A stretch of 64,000 nt of DNA from Rhodoferax sp. OV413 (GTDB taxonomy: Bacteria; Pseudomonadota; Gammaproteobacteria; Burkholderiales; Burkholderiaceae_C). The stretch is taken from the NCBI RefSeq assembly GCF_900104385.1, contig NZ_FNJA01000003.1, forward strand, positions 434,001 through 498,000, written 5' to 3'. A program made the translations under genes and the position numbers. The notes beneath the pieces are model-generated. The model was not told the origin of the DNA, searched no databases, and saw only the letters and a list, made by a program, of their open reading frames with translations. Positions 16,754 through 26,530 of this stretch are shown piece by piece (positions within the stretch are counted from its first letter, which is position 1; the number at the start of each line of letters is the position of its first letter).

Positions 16754-17688
16754 TATTCGGTTTCCTGCTCTTGTTTGTAGACTCTACGCAGGACAAAAAT
16801 GATGTAGACCAGCATCAGTAAAAACAGCACTGTGGCGATAGCTGTGCCATAGCCCATGCGGTAGCCGTATTCGCTCAAGGCCTTCTCATACATGTAGTAG
16901 GCGAGCACCCGCGACTGGCCGAAGGGCCCGCCCTGGGTCATGATGGAGACCATGTCGAAGCTGCGCAGCGAGCCGACCACGGTGACCACCACGGCGATAA
17001 AGGTGGCAGGGCGCAGCTGGGGCAGCACGATCTTCCACAGCATGGTCCAGCCCTTGGCGCCTTCCAGGCGCGCGGCTTCGATCAGGTCCGGGCGCAGGTT
17101 GTTTAGGCCGGTCAGGTACAGAATCATGCAGTAGGCGATCTGCGGGTACAGGCCGGCGATGACGATGCCGTAAGTGACCAAGGTGTCGTCTGACAGGATG
17201 GCGATAGGCTCCATGCCGAAGAAGCCCATCACGTGCAGCAGCACGCCGTTCGTGGGGTCGTAGAACCAACTGAACACCAGGCCGATCACCACCTGCGAAA
17301 TCACGAACGGAAAGAAAAACAGCGACTTCGCCAGGCGGATGCCGAACACCTTCTGGTTCAACAACAGAGCCAGGCCCAGGCCCGCGGGAATCGCCAGCAA
17401 AAAGCCGAAGAACCAGATCACATTGTTCTTCAGCGCAATATAAAAGTCCTCGTCACCAGCCAGCTCTACGTAGTTGCCAAAGCCTATGTACTTGGGCGTG
17501 CCCAAGCCGTCCCAGTCGTAAAAACTCAGCGCGATCGACTCGAAGATCGGGCCGATCACGTACACGCCGAACATCACCAGCGCGGGCAGCAGAAACAGCC
17601 ATGGCACCACGCTGATCTGGTGTTTGGACCACCAGCTGGCAGCGGGTGGGGCGAGTGGAGCAATGGGTTCGGAGGATGGGGTCATCAT
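16753..17688 (-). CDS. Carbohydrate ABC transporter permease (MalF/LacF-type)
   Basis: This 311-residue permease has a cytoplasmic N-terminus and six hydrophobic segments. The EAA loop is LIEAARLEGAKGWTMLWKI. I chose the first ATG of an ATGATG pair at 17688 because AGGA lies about seven bases upstream; the frame extends upstream without support. It is preceded by a hairpin that separates it from the binding-protein gene, as often seen in maltose-type operons, which would lower permease relative to binding-protein synthesis. Confidence 0.92.
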   Translation of the reverse strand: MMTPSSEPIAPLAPPAASWWSKHQISVVPWLFLLPALVMFGVYVIGPIFESIALSFYDWDGLGTPKYIGFGNYVELAGDEDFYIALKNNVIWFFGFLLAIPAGLGLALLLNQKVFGIRLAKSLFFFPFVISQVVIGLVFSWFYDPTNGVLLHVMGFFGMEPIAILSDDTLVTYGIVIAGLYPQIAYCMILYLTGLNNLRPDLIEAARLEGAKGWTMLWKIVLPQLRPATFIAVVVTVVGSLRSFDMVSIMTQGGPFGQSRVLAYYMYEKALSEYGYRMGYGTAIATVLFLLMLVYIIFVLRRVYKQEQETE

Positions 17689-17700
17689 GCAGTTTCCTGA

Positions 17701-17726
17701 CCGGGAGACCCTCACGAGCCTCCCGG
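17701..17726 (-). other. Intercistronic hairpin between binding-protein and permease genes
   Basis: CCGGGAG and CTCCCGG pair across a 12-base loop just after the binding-protein stop, without a T-run. Such hairpins protect upstream mRNA from 3' exonucleases or attenuate, giving excess binding protein. Confidence 0.55.
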
Positions 17727-17733
17727 GGCGGGA

Positions 17734-18969
17734 TTACTTGTAAACGCTCTTACGCACCTTCTCCAGGCGCTCCAGGATCTTGGCGCGCTCGCCCGGCTTC
17801 ACCATATATTGCTGAAAACCGTCCATGCCGGCCTTGGCCATTTCAGCCGGCGCATCGCGGTCATAGAACTGGCCCAGCGCGTAGGCGTTGGACAGCATGG
17901 AGAAGCCGGCCTTCAGGTAGGTGTCCATGGGCATCTTGGCGTCCTTGTTCACCGGCAACTGGCCCAGGATGGTGTTCATCTCGGCCTGCACTTCGGGCTT
18001 GGACAGGTAGGCCAGGAAGCGGCGTGCATCAACCTTGTTCTTCGCCTTGCTCGGGATGTGGAAGGACTCGGTAGGTGCGTCCTCCGCCTTGGGCAGGCCG
18101 GGGGTGATTTCCGGGAACTGCATGAAGCCGAGCTGGGCTTCGGTCAGGCCGGCTTCCTTCATCGGTGCCACCGCAAAATTACCCATCAGGTACATGGCTG
18201 CATCGCCCTTGATGAAGGCGGGCAAAGCTTCTTGCCATTTGTACGAAGCGTGGTTGGCCAGGTAGTAGCCGGGCTTGACCAGATCGTCCCACTTGTCGAA
18301 CACGGCTTGCACGCGCTTGTCGGTATAGGGCACTTTGCCGGCCGTCAGGTCCATGTGGAACTCATAGCCGTTGACGCGCATGTTCAGGTAGTCGAACCAG
18401 CCGCCGGTGGGCCAGGTTTCCTTGGTGCCGATGGCGAACGGGGTGATCTTGTTGGCCTTGAGCTTGGCGCTGGCGGCCACCAGTTCGGCCCAGTTCTTGG
18501 GTTCGGCGATGCCCAGCTTGGCGAACAAATCCTTGCGGTAGTAGATGCCCCACTGGTAGTAGCTATAGGGCATGCCCCACTTTTTGCCGTTGATGGTCAT
18601 AGCCGAGGAAGCCGACTTGAGCTTCTCGTTCAGGCCTTCCTTGGCCCAGACATCGGACACGTCTTCGAACAGCCCGGCGTTGACAAACGGGGCCATGCGG
18701 TTGCCCGCGTACCAGGTACACACGTCAGGCGCTTCGGCCGTCAAGAAGTTGCGGATCGAGGTCTTGTAGCCCTCGTGGTCGAACACGTTGACCTTAACCT
18801 TGACGTCGGGGTTGGCGGCTTCGAAGCCCTTCACCAGCGCCTCGAACGCGGCACGCGGTGCCGGGTCGGATGCGTCGTTGTTGAACACCAGCTCACCGGC
18901 CAGGGCCGACAGACTGCAAGCCAGTAGGGCCGCTGCAGCCAGCACCTGTTTGACGGGTTTGAACACCAT
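17734..18969 (-). CDS. Carbohydrate ABC transporter substrate-binding protein
   Basis: This is a 411-residue protein of the SBP_bac_1 (MalE-like) family. The N-terminus is a Sec signal peptide (MVFKPVKQVLAAAALLACS..., cleavage likely after ALA). The mature protein begins ELVFNNDASDPAPRAAF and has the two-lobed family pattern, including the TYLKAGFSML region. It captures the imported saccharide, presumed to be an alpha- or beta-galactoside from the two adjacent galactosidases. ATG 18969 has AGGAG nine bases upstream. Confidence 0.93.
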   Translation of the reverse strand: MVFKPVKQVLAAAALLACSLSALAGELVFNNDASDPAPRAAFEALVKGFEAANPDVKVKVNVFDHEGYKTSIRNFLTAEAPDVCTWYAGNRMAPFVNAGLFEDVSDVWAKEGLNEKLKSASSAMTINGKKWGMPYSYYQWGIYYRKDLFAKLGIAEPKNWAELVAASAKLKANKITPFAIGTKETWPTGGWFDYLNMRVNGYEFHMDLTAGKVPYTDKRVQAVFDKWDDLVKPGYYLANHASYKWQEALPAFIKGDAAMYLMGNFAVAPMKEAGLTEAQLGFMQFPEITPGLPKAEDAPTESFHIPSKAKNKVDARRFLAYLSKPEVQAEMNTILGQLPVNKDAKMPMDTYLKAGFSMLSNAYALGQFYDRDAPAEMAKAGMDGFQQYMVKPGERAKILERLEKVRKSVYK

Positions 18970-18988
18970 TCTTTTGTCTCCTAAATAT

Positions 18989-19001
18989 GCGTTTGAAACG
19001 C
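18989..19001. promoter_or_regulatory. Palindrome upstream of the binding-protein gene (operator candidate)
   Basis: GCGTTT-G-AAACGC is a perfect 13-bp inverted repeat just upstream of the binding-protein ribosome site. It resembles small LacI-type half-site arrangements. No LacI gene is present in the window. Confidence 0.35.
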
Positions 19002-19027
19002 GTTGTACGGAAGCCCTAACGTGAAAG

Positions 19028-20980
19028 CTACAGCTTCCAGATCGACACGGCCTGGGGGGCCAGATCACGCGCACCCAGCAGGCACTGCGCGTGTGTTGCC
19101 GGTGCAAACTGCACCTCGGAACCCGAAAAATTCATCACGAACTGCAAGTCGCCGCAGCGGCGAGTCCGCACGTCCGGCGGCAGATCCTGCACAGTCAGCT
19201 GCGCAGCCTGGGCAGCCAGGCCCAGCACCCGGCGCCAGCCCGCGGCATCCAGCCAGCCGGCGGTGTACCAGGTGCTGCCGTTATGGGTCACAGCCGGGCG
19301 GTTGTCGGCAAACACGGCCACCGGGGCGGCTGTGGTGCAGGCCAGGTCTTCGCGCCAGCGGCTGGCTTCGGTATGGCCGCCATCGTTCCAGTGCACGCTG
19401 TCCACCAGGCCAGGCGGCAGGGAAGCGACGCGCTGCACCGTGACACCGGCCAGCTCGGCAAACGCGCCGGGCGGCATGTTGCCGGGGAAGGCCAGGGCCT
19501 CGCTCTTGGAGCCACTGCGCGGGCCCAGTACCACCTGGGCCTTGCTGCGGGCCAAGCGCGCGGCCAGGGCTGTGTCTTCGCGCAGGTGGGCGGGCAGCAC
19601 CACCAGGGCGTAGCCATCGAGGTCGGCGCTGCTGGAAACGATGTCCACATCCAGCCCCATCTGGCGCAGCATACTGTAGGCGCGAAAGCTCAGTTCCACG
19701 GCATTGAAGTCCGCACCCTGGGGTTGGATCTTGGCCATCCAGATGCTGGTGAAGTCGAACACCAGGGCCACGGGCGCCTGCTGGTAGGTCGTCGGCAAAT
19801 GGGCTTGCAGCTGGCGCAGTTCCTGGGCCACCTGGGTGGCTTCCAGGCCGCCTTGGTCCAGCGTGCGGTCGGGGCGGTTCAGGCCGGCGTGCATCTGCTC
19901 TTGGGCAAACGGCGCCTGGCGCCAGCGGAAGTAGCTGACCACCTCGGCCCCATGGGCGAAGGCCTGCCAGGTCCAGAGCCGCACCATCCCGTCCAGCGGC
20001 GCGGGGTTCCATTGGGCCCAGTTGACCGGGCCGGGCTGCTGCTCCATCACCCACCAGCGGCCCTTGCACATGCCGCGGTACAGGTCGTGGTGGAAGGACG
20101 CGATATCTGGGTGGCCGATGCGCGCGTAGTGGCGCTTTTCTTCGGGCGTGAGGAAGAAGTTCTGCGTGAAACCCAGCGGGTAGCTGTCCCAGGTGGCCAC
20201 GTCCAGGTCGGCCGACAGCGTGTGGTGGTCGAACTCGGTGAAGAAACCCATGAAGTTGTGCACCACATCACGCCCCGGCGAGTGCTGGCGCAGGATGTCG
20301 ACCTGGATGCGGTTAAACGCCACCACCTCGTCCGAGGCGAAGCGCTGGTAGTCCAGGCGCTGCGCGGGGGTGACTTCGGTTACCGTGCCCACAGGCGCAT
20401 CGACTTCTTCAAAATTGCGGTACTCCTGGCTCCAGAACACCGTGCCCCAGGCCGTGTTCAGTGCGGTGATATCGCTGTAGCGCTGCTGCAGCCAGGCGCG
20501 GAAGCCCTGGCGCGCGGCTGCGCTGTAGCTGACCACGGTGTCGTGGCATCCGTACTCGTTGTCGGTTTGCCAGGCCACCACCGCCGGGTGCTGGCCATAG
20601 CGCTCGCCCAGAGCCGTGGTGATGCGTGCCGACTGGGCGCGGTAGCTGAGACTGGAGAAGCAGTAGTGCCGACGCGAGCCAAAGCCGCGCGTCTGGCCAT
20701 GGGCATCCACGGCCAGCATGCCGGGGTCGGCATCGACCAGCCATTTGGGCGGCGTGGCGGTGGGCGTGCACATCACCACCTTCAGGCCGGCCGCATGCAG
20801 CGTGGCAATCGCACGGTCCAGCCACTCCCAGGCAAACACGCCGGGGCTGGGCTCGATGCGGCTCCAGGCGAATTCGGCAATCCGCACGTACTGGATGCCG
20901 ACTTCGACCATGCGCCGGGCATCGTCTGGCCACCAGCTCTCGGGCCAGTGTTCGGGGTAATAGCAAACGCCTAATTTCAT
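19028..20980 (-). CDS. Beta-galactosidase, GH42
   Basis: This 650-residue protein has no signal peptide and is cytoplasmic. It has the GH42 start KLGVCYYPEHWPE and the full A (TIM barrel), trimerisation and C-terminal domains. The acid/base is Glu142 in TDNEYGCHD and the nucleophile is Glu313 in WWVMEQQPGP. It releases galactose from beta-galactosides. ATG 20980 is chosen from the family N-terminus and the AAGGA upstream. It lies between the ABC ATPase gene and the binding-protein gene. Confidence 0.94.
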   Translation of the reverse strand: MKLGVCYYPEHWPESWWPDDARRMVEVGIQYVRIAEFAWSRIEPSPGVFAWEWLDRAIATLHAAGLKVVMCTPTATPPKWLVDADPGMLAVDAHGQTRGFGSRRHYCFSSLSYRAQSARITTALGERYGQHPAVVAWQTDNEYGCHDTVVSYSAAARQGFRAWLQQRYSDITALNTAWGTVFWSQEYRNFEEVDAPVGTVTEVTPAQRLDYQRFASDEVVAFNRIQVDILRQHSPGRDVVHNFMGFFTEFDHHTLSADLDVATWDSYPLGFTQNFFLTPEEKRHYARIGHPDIASFHHDLYRGMCKGRWWVMEQQPGPVNWAQWNPAPLDGMVRLWTWQAFAHGAEVVSYFRWRQAPFAQEQMHAGLNRPDRTLDQGGLEATQVAQELRQLQAHLPTTYQQAPVALVFDFTSIWMAKIQPQGADFNAVELSFRAYSMLRQMGLDVDIVSSSADLDGYALVVLPAHLREDTALAARLARSKAQVVLGPRSGSKSEALAFPGNMPPGAFAELAGVTVQRVASLPPGLVDSVHWNDGGHTEASRWREDLACTTAAPVAVFADNRPAVTHNGSTWYTAGWLDAAGWRRVLGLAAQAAQLTVQDLPPDVRTRRCGDLQFVMNFSGSEVQFAPATHAQCLLGARDLAPQAVSIWKL

Positions 20981-20997
20981 CTTCGGGGTTCCTTGGT

Positions 20998-22152
<1,155 letters not shown>

Positions 22153-22184
22153 ACGGGCGGGCCTTCGGAAATGGAGTGAGGCTG

Positions 22185-22213
22185 GCGCAGCACCCGCACC
22201 GCGGACACTGCGC
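22185..22213. other. Possible hairpin between dehydratase and ATPase genes
   Basis: GCGCAG and CTGCGC form a 6-bp stem around a GC-rich loop in the 78-bp gap. There is no T-run; it may only be an mRNA structure. Confidence 0.25.
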
Positions 22214-22230
22214 TAATCTTTGGGAAAAAG

Positions 22231-23961
22231 TTAGTGGGAGTCGCGCGGTACGGCGGCGCCGCGGCAACCGACCAGGAAGTCCATGTCGGCACCCTGGTCG
22301 GCCTGCAGCACATGGCGGTGGTACATGCGCACATAGCCGGAGGCCGGCTCGGGCGGCGGCACCCAGGCGGCGCGGCGGCGGGCCAGTTCCTCGTCGCTCA
22401 CATGCAGGTGCAGGCCACGGCCCGCCACGTCCAGCTCGATCTCGTCGCCGTCCTGCACCAGGGCCAGCGTGCCACCCGCTGCGGCTTCAGGCGCCACGTG
22501 CAAGACCACCGTGCCGTAGGCTGTGCCGCTCATGCGGGCATCCGAGATGCGCACCATGTCGGTAATGCCCTTTTGCAGCAGCTTGGGCGGCAGGCCCATA
22601 TTGCCGACCTCGGCCATGCCGGGATAGCCCTTGGGGCCGCAGTTCTTCAGCACCATCACGCAGTTTTCGTCGATGTCCAGGTCCGGCTCCATGATGCGTT
22701 CCTTGTAGTGTTCGATGTTCTCGAACACCACGGCACGGCCCCGGTGCTGCAGCAGCTTGGCCGTGGCCGCAGACGGCTTGATGACCGCGCCCTGCGGTGC
22801 CAAATTGCCGCGCAGAATCGCCAGGCCGCCCTGCTCCACCAAAGGCTTGTCCAATGGACGGATCACCTTGTCGTTGAAGCACTCTGCGTGCTCGACGTTT
22901 TGCGCCTGGGTGCGGTTGTTGACGGTGATCGCGTCACCATGCAGCAGGCCGGCTTCCAGCAGGCGCTTCATCACCACCGGCAGGCCGCCGGCGTAGTAGA
23001 AGTCTTCCATCAGGTATTCACCCGATGGCATCAAGTTGACGATGGTCGGGATGTCCTTGCCCAGGCGATCCCAGTCGTCCAGCGACAGTGGCACGCCCAT
23101 GCGGCCGGCGATGGCGATCAGATGGATGACCGCATTGGTCGAGCCGCCGATGGCGCCGCAGACGCGAATGGCATTTTCAAAGGCTTCGCGGGTCAGCACC
23201 TGCGACAAGCGCATATCGCGCTCGACCATGTCGACGATCATGCGGCCGGAGCGCTGCGCCAACTCCAGGCGGCGCGAATCAACGGCCGGAATCGCGGCAT
23301 TGGTGGGTAAGGAAACACCTAGCGCCTCGACCATGCTGGCCATGGTCGAAGCCGTGCCCATGGTCATGCAGACGCCGGCGGAGCGCGACATGCAGCTCTC
23401 GGCCTGCATGAACTGCGGCAAGGTCATCTTGCCGGCGTTCACAGCCTCGGAGAACTTCCACACATGGGTGCCCGAGCCAATCGCTTCACCGCGGTAGTTG
23501 CCGTTCAGCATCGCGCCGCCAGACACCACCAAGGTCGGCAAATCGACGCTGGCCGCGCCCATCAGGGTGGCGGGCGTGGTCTTGTCGCAGCCGGCCAACA
23601 GCACCACGCCGTCCAGCGGATGGGCGCGGATGGCTTCTTCCACGTCCATGCTGGCCAGATTCCGGTACAGCATGGCGGTGGGGCGCATCAGGGTCTCGCC
23701 CAGCGAGGACACGGGGAATTCCACCGCAATGCCACCGGCCTGCAGCACGCCGTGCTTCACGCGCTCGGCGATCTGGCGGAAATGCTGGTTGCAGGGCGTG
23801 AGCTCGCTCCAGGTATTGCAGATGCCGATGACCGGACGGCCATCAAAGCTATCGTCCGGCAGGCCTTCGCTCTTCATCCAGCTGCGGTGGATGAAGTTGT
23901 CCTTGCTGGTGCCGCCAAACCAATGCTGGGAACGGCGTTTTTTGGGGGATTCGGTGGTCAT
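22231..23961 (-). CDS. IlvD/Edd-family sugar-acid dehydratase (probably galactonate/arabonate type)
   Basis: This 576-residue protein has the [2Fe-2S] cysteine set Cys57 (ELTPCN), Cys125 (AGCDKTTP) and Cys198 (AGVCMT), which matches the spacing known for pentonate/hexonate dehydratases of this family. Lys127 fits the carbamylated metal ligand. It removes water from an aldonate to give a 2-keto-3-deoxy acid. In this locus, the lactonase before it and the KDGal kinase and aldolase after it favour D-galactonate. It is unrelated to the enolase-type DgoD, so it is a non-orthologous replacement. A shared regulator site lies 34 bases upstream of the start. Confidence 0.88.
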   Translation of the reverse strand: MTTESPKKRRSQHWFGGTSKDNFIHRSWMKSEGLPDDSFDGRPVIGICNTWSELTPCNQHFRQIAERVKHGVLQAGGIAVEFPVSSLGETLMRPTAMLYRNLASMDVEEAIRAHPLDGVVLLAGCDKTTPATLMGAASVDLPTLVVSGGAMLNGNYRGEAIGSGTHVWKFSEAVNAGKMTLPQFMQAESCMSRSAGVCMTMGTASTMASMVEALGVSLPTNAAIPAVDSRRLELAQRSGRMIVDMVERDMRLSQVLTREAFENAIRVCGAIGGSTNAVIHLIAIAGRMGVPLSLDDWDRLGKDIPTIVNLMPSGEYLMEDFYYAGGLPVVMKRLLEAGLLHGDAITVNNRTQAQNVEHAECFNDKVIRPLDKPLVEQGGLAILRGNLAPQGAVIKPSAATAKLLQHRGRAVVFENIEHYKERIMEPDLDIDENCVMVLKNCGPKGYPGMAEVGNMGLPPKLLQKGITDMVRISDARMSGTAYGTVVLHVAPEAAAGGTLALVQDGDEIELDVAGRGLHLHVSDEELARRRAAWVPPPEPASGYVRMYHRHVLQADQGADMDFLVGCRGAAVPRDSH

Positions 23962-23994
23962 GGATGGGCCTCAGGGGTCACAAAAGCGTGGAAT

Positions 23995-24009
23995 TAATAA
24001 ATCATACAA
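23995..24009. promoter_or_regulatory. FadR-type operator candidate, site 1
   Basis: TAATAAATCATACAA lies upstream of the dehydratase gene and is identical over 15 bases to the site at 24873-24887 in front of the kinase gene. The regulator gene lies between the two sites. Confidence 0.7.
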
Positions 24010-24055
24010 ATGACTTTGCATTCTACGATCAGGGGAAACCCTTGAGAACCCGGCT

Positions 24056-24832
24056 TCAGACCTCCGGCACCACCTCCTCCGCCCGCACATCGGCCAGCAT
24101 GTCGGAGCGCTGCATCAGCTCGCGCGTGTCCGACAGCATCACCGCCATGCGATGCAAGGCGCGCTGCGCATCGCCCATGCGGATGGCATCCAGCACCTTG
24201 CGGTGGTCGGGCAGCGCATCGTTAAAGCCCCCAGCTTTGCGCGCAGAAATCCCCAGCAAGGACTCGAGCGCGCTACCAATAATGGCTGCCAGCGGCACCA
24301 GCAAGGGGTTGTTGGTGGCCTGCAGCACCGCACTATGAAAAGCCAAGTCCGCCTCGACCCACTGGTTCACATCGGCAGCGTTTTCCATGGCCGCAAAAGC
24401 CGCCTCCAGATCCGCCAATTGGGCAGGGCTGCGGCTGCGCGCCGCCAGGGCGGCCGCTGCGGGCTCGATGATTTCGCGCATCTCGGTCAGGTGGCGCAAA
24501 AACTGCGCATCCGGCCCGGTGGCGCAGCGCCAGGACAGCACATCCGGGTCCAGCATGTTCCAGCTGGACTCGGGCCGCACCCAGGTGCCGACGCGCGGGC
24601 GCGACTCCAGCAAACCCTTGGCCGCCAGCACCTTGATGGCTTCGCGCAACGCGGTGCGGCTCACATCCAGCGTACGGCACAGCTCCTCCTCATTCGGAAG
24701 CAGCTCGCCTGCCGGGTAGGTGCCGCCCAGCACCCCATGGCCCAAGGCCTTGACCACCTGGCCATGCAGGTTGCGGCCGGTATAGGTGGCCGAGGTGTTT
24801 TGACTGGCTTTCGCGGGGACAGGGGACTTCAT
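24056..24832 (-). CDS. GntR-family regulator, FadR/FCD subfamily (DgoR-like)
   Basis: In this 258-residue protein, residues about 20-90 form the winged helix (LPNEEELCRTLDVSRTALREA) and the rest is an all-helical FCD ligand domain with the metal-site Asp/His pattern (EADLAFHSAVL and LPDHRKVLDAI). It most likely represses the galactonate pathway and is released by galactonate or a 2-keto-3-deoxy intermediate, as known for DgoR. Two identical 15-bp sites flank its gene, one on each side, consistent with control of both operons and of itself. Confidence 0.88.
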   Translation of the reverse strand: MKSPVPAKASQNTSATYTGRNLHGQVVKALGHGVLGGTYPAGELLPNEEELCRTLDVSRTALREAIKVLAAKGLLESRPRVGTWVRPESSWNMLDPDVLSWRCATGPDAQFLRHLTEMREIIEPAAAALAARSRSPAQLADLEAAFAAMENAADVNQWVEADLAFHSAVLQATNNPLLVPLAAIIGSALESLLGISARKAGGFNDALPDHRKVLDAIRMGDAQRALHRMAVMLSDTRELMQRSDMLADVRAEEVVPEV

Positions 24833-24872
24833 TGCGCATCACTCCAAAGCACGAAACCGTGTAATAAGCCCA

Positions 24873-24887
24873 TAATAAATCATACAA
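24873..24887. promoter_or_regulatory. FadR-type operator candidate, site 2
   Basis: TAATAAATCATACAA occupies the 83-bp divergent region between the regulator gene and the kinase gene. It is an exact 15-base copy of the site at 23995-24009. Confidence 0.7.
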
Positions 24888-24915
24888 TCTCATAAAAACA
24901 GAGGCGACAAACACC

Positions 24916-25845
24916 ATGGCACATTCTCATACCCCCTGGATCGGCGTGGACTGGGGCACGACCCACCGCCGCGCATACGCGCTGGACGCAGCCGGCCAGT
25001 GCAGCACCGAGGCATCCGACGACCAGGGCGCGCTCACTACCCGGGGCCGCCACGCCGAGTCGCTGGCCGCCTGGCTGCCCTCGCTGACCAGCAACGCCGA
25101 CAGCCCGGTCGTCATGTCCGGCATGGTCGGCAGCGCGTTTGGTTGGGTCGAGGCCCCGTATCTCGGCCCGGAAGTCGCACTGGAAGCCATACCGCAGCAC
25201 CTGGTCGCGGTACCCGGCCAGGCGCGGCGCCACATCGTGCCCGGCTACTGCGTACGCGATGCCACAGGCCAGCCCGACGTGATGCGCGGCGAAGAAACCC
25301 AGTTGTTGGGCGCAGTCGCCATGGGCTTGCGCGACGGCTGGTTTGTGCTGCCCGGCACGCACAGCAAATGGGTGCTGCTGCGCGACGGCCGCATTGAGCA
25401 GCTGCGCACCTATATGACGGGCGAGTTGTTCGCCCTGCTGTCGACCCACGGCACGCTGGCCGCAGCCGCCCAACCCGCTGGTACGGAACCGCTGTGGAGC
25501 CAGGCCGCGTTTGCCGACGGCGTGGCCGCGGGCGCGCCGGGCGCACTGGCCCACCAGCTGTTTGCCTGCCGTGCCCGCGTGGTCACCGGCACGATGCCGG
25601 CCAGCCAGGCCCAGGCCTACCTCAGCGGCCTGCTGATCGGCAGCGAGCTGCAGGACGTGCTGCGCGACCTGGACCCGCATACCGCGACTACCGACGGCCG
25701 GCCGCAATTCCATTTGATCGGCTCACCCGCCCTGGCCGAGGCCTACCAGGTCGCGGCCCGCCAGCTCGGCAGCGCGCTCACCGTGCTGTCGCCGCGCGAG
25801 GTGATCCTCAGCGGCTTCCATTACATCCAAACCCACGGAGCTTGA
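24916..25845 (+). CDS. dgoK: 2-dehydro-3-deoxygalactonokinase
   Basis: This 309-residue kinase of the DgoK family (PF05035) has an actin-like phosphate-binding start WIGVDWGTTHRRAYALD, followed by HSKWVLLRDG and a C-terminal LIGSPALAEAY nucleotide-site motif. It phosphorylates 2-keto-3-deoxy-galactonate. The aldolase gene starts two bases after its stop, so the two are one operon, divergent from the regulator. An operator candidate lies 29 bases upstream of ATG 24916. Confidence 0.93.
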   Translation: MAHSHTPWIGVDWGTTHRRAYALDAAGQCSTEASDDQGALTTRGRHAESLAAWLPSLTSNADSPVVMSGMVGSAFGWVEAPYLGPEVALEAIPQHLVAVPGQARRHIVPGYCVRDATGQPDVMRGEETQLLGAVAMGLRDGWFVLPGTHSKWVLLRDGRIEQLRTYMTGELFALLSTHGTLAAAAQPAGTEPLWSQAAFADGVAAGAPGALAHQLFACRARVVTGTMPASQAQAYLSGLLIGSELQDVLRDLDPHTATTDGRPQFHLIGSPALAEAYQVAARQLGSALTVLSPREVILSGFHYIQTHGA

Positions 25846-25847
25846 CC

Positions 25848-26465
25848 ATGCACGCACCCCACCCCCCTCTGGTCGCCATCCTGCGCGGCCTGGACATTGC
25901 TTCGGCCGAGGACGTAGGCCAGGCCTTATTCGACGCCGGCTTCCGCATCCTGGAAGTGCCGCTGAACCGCCCGGGCGCGCTGGAATGCATACGCCTGCTC
26001 TCGGCCATGGCCCCGGCCGACGCCCTGGTCGGCGCCGGCACGGTGCTGCGCACCGCCGATGTGGATGCGGTCAAAGCTGCCGGGGGCAAGCTGATCGTCT
26101 CGCCCAACTGCAATCCCGAGGTGATACGCCACAGCGCCGCCAGCGGCCTGTACAGCGCCCCCGGCATCGCCACCCCCAGCGAAGCCTTTGCCGCGCTCGA
26201 CGCCGGCGCCCATGCGCTGAAGATATTCCCCGCCGAGCAGGTGGGCACCGCTGGTTTGAAGGCCCTGCTGTCGGTGCTTCCCAGCGGCACGCCGATCTGG
26301 CCGGTGGGCGGCATCACGCCCGAGAGCATGGCGGCCTGGGTCAAGGTCGGCGCTACCGGCTTTGGTATCGGCGGCCAGCTGTACGCGCCCGGCACACCGG
26401 CCGACCAGGTGCGCACGCGGGCCGCGGGCTTTGTCGCCGCCTGGCAGGCTTGCCAGCCGGGTTGA
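25848..26465 (+). CDS. dgoA: 2-dehydro-3-deoxy-6-phosphogalactonate aldolase
   Basis: This 205-residue class I KDPG/KDPGal aldolase has the opening LVAILRGL, Glu36 in ILEVPLN and the Schiff-base Lys125 in ALKIFPAEQ, all intact. It splits KDPGal to pyruvate and glyceraldehyde-3-phosphate, the last step of the galactose route in this locus. ATG 25848 follows the kinase stop by two bases. Confidence 0.93.
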   Translation: MHAPHPPLVAILRGLDIASAEDVGQALFDAGFRILEVPLNRPGALECIRLLSAMAPADALVGAGTVLRTADVDAVKAAGGKLIVSPNCNPEVIRHSAASGLYSAPGIATPSEAFAALDAGAHALKIFPAEQVGTAGLKALLSVLPSGTPIWPVGGITPESMAAWVKVGATGFGIGGQLYAPGTPADQVRTRAAGFVAAWQACQPG

Positions 26466-26470
26466 ATTGA

Positions 26471-26523
26471 TTTGCTATTGAATAAATAGCTACTGGCGCA
26501 GGTAATATCTGCGCTAGCGGCCT
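26471..26523. repeat. Dispersed palindromic repeat, copy 4 (convergent gap)
   Basis: The TTTGCTATTGAATAAATAGC box is followed by a TGGCGCAGGTAATATCTGCGCTA palindrome. It fills most of the gap between the convergent aldolase and LDH-like genes and may serve as a bidirectional terminator. Confidence 0.8.
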
Positions 26524-26530
26524 AAAAGGC

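Noticed and set aside
19091-20974. Long plus-strand open frame opposite the beta-galactosidase gene
   Set aside because: Complete GH42 enzyme with catalytic residues on the minus strand; the plus frame has low-complexity composition.
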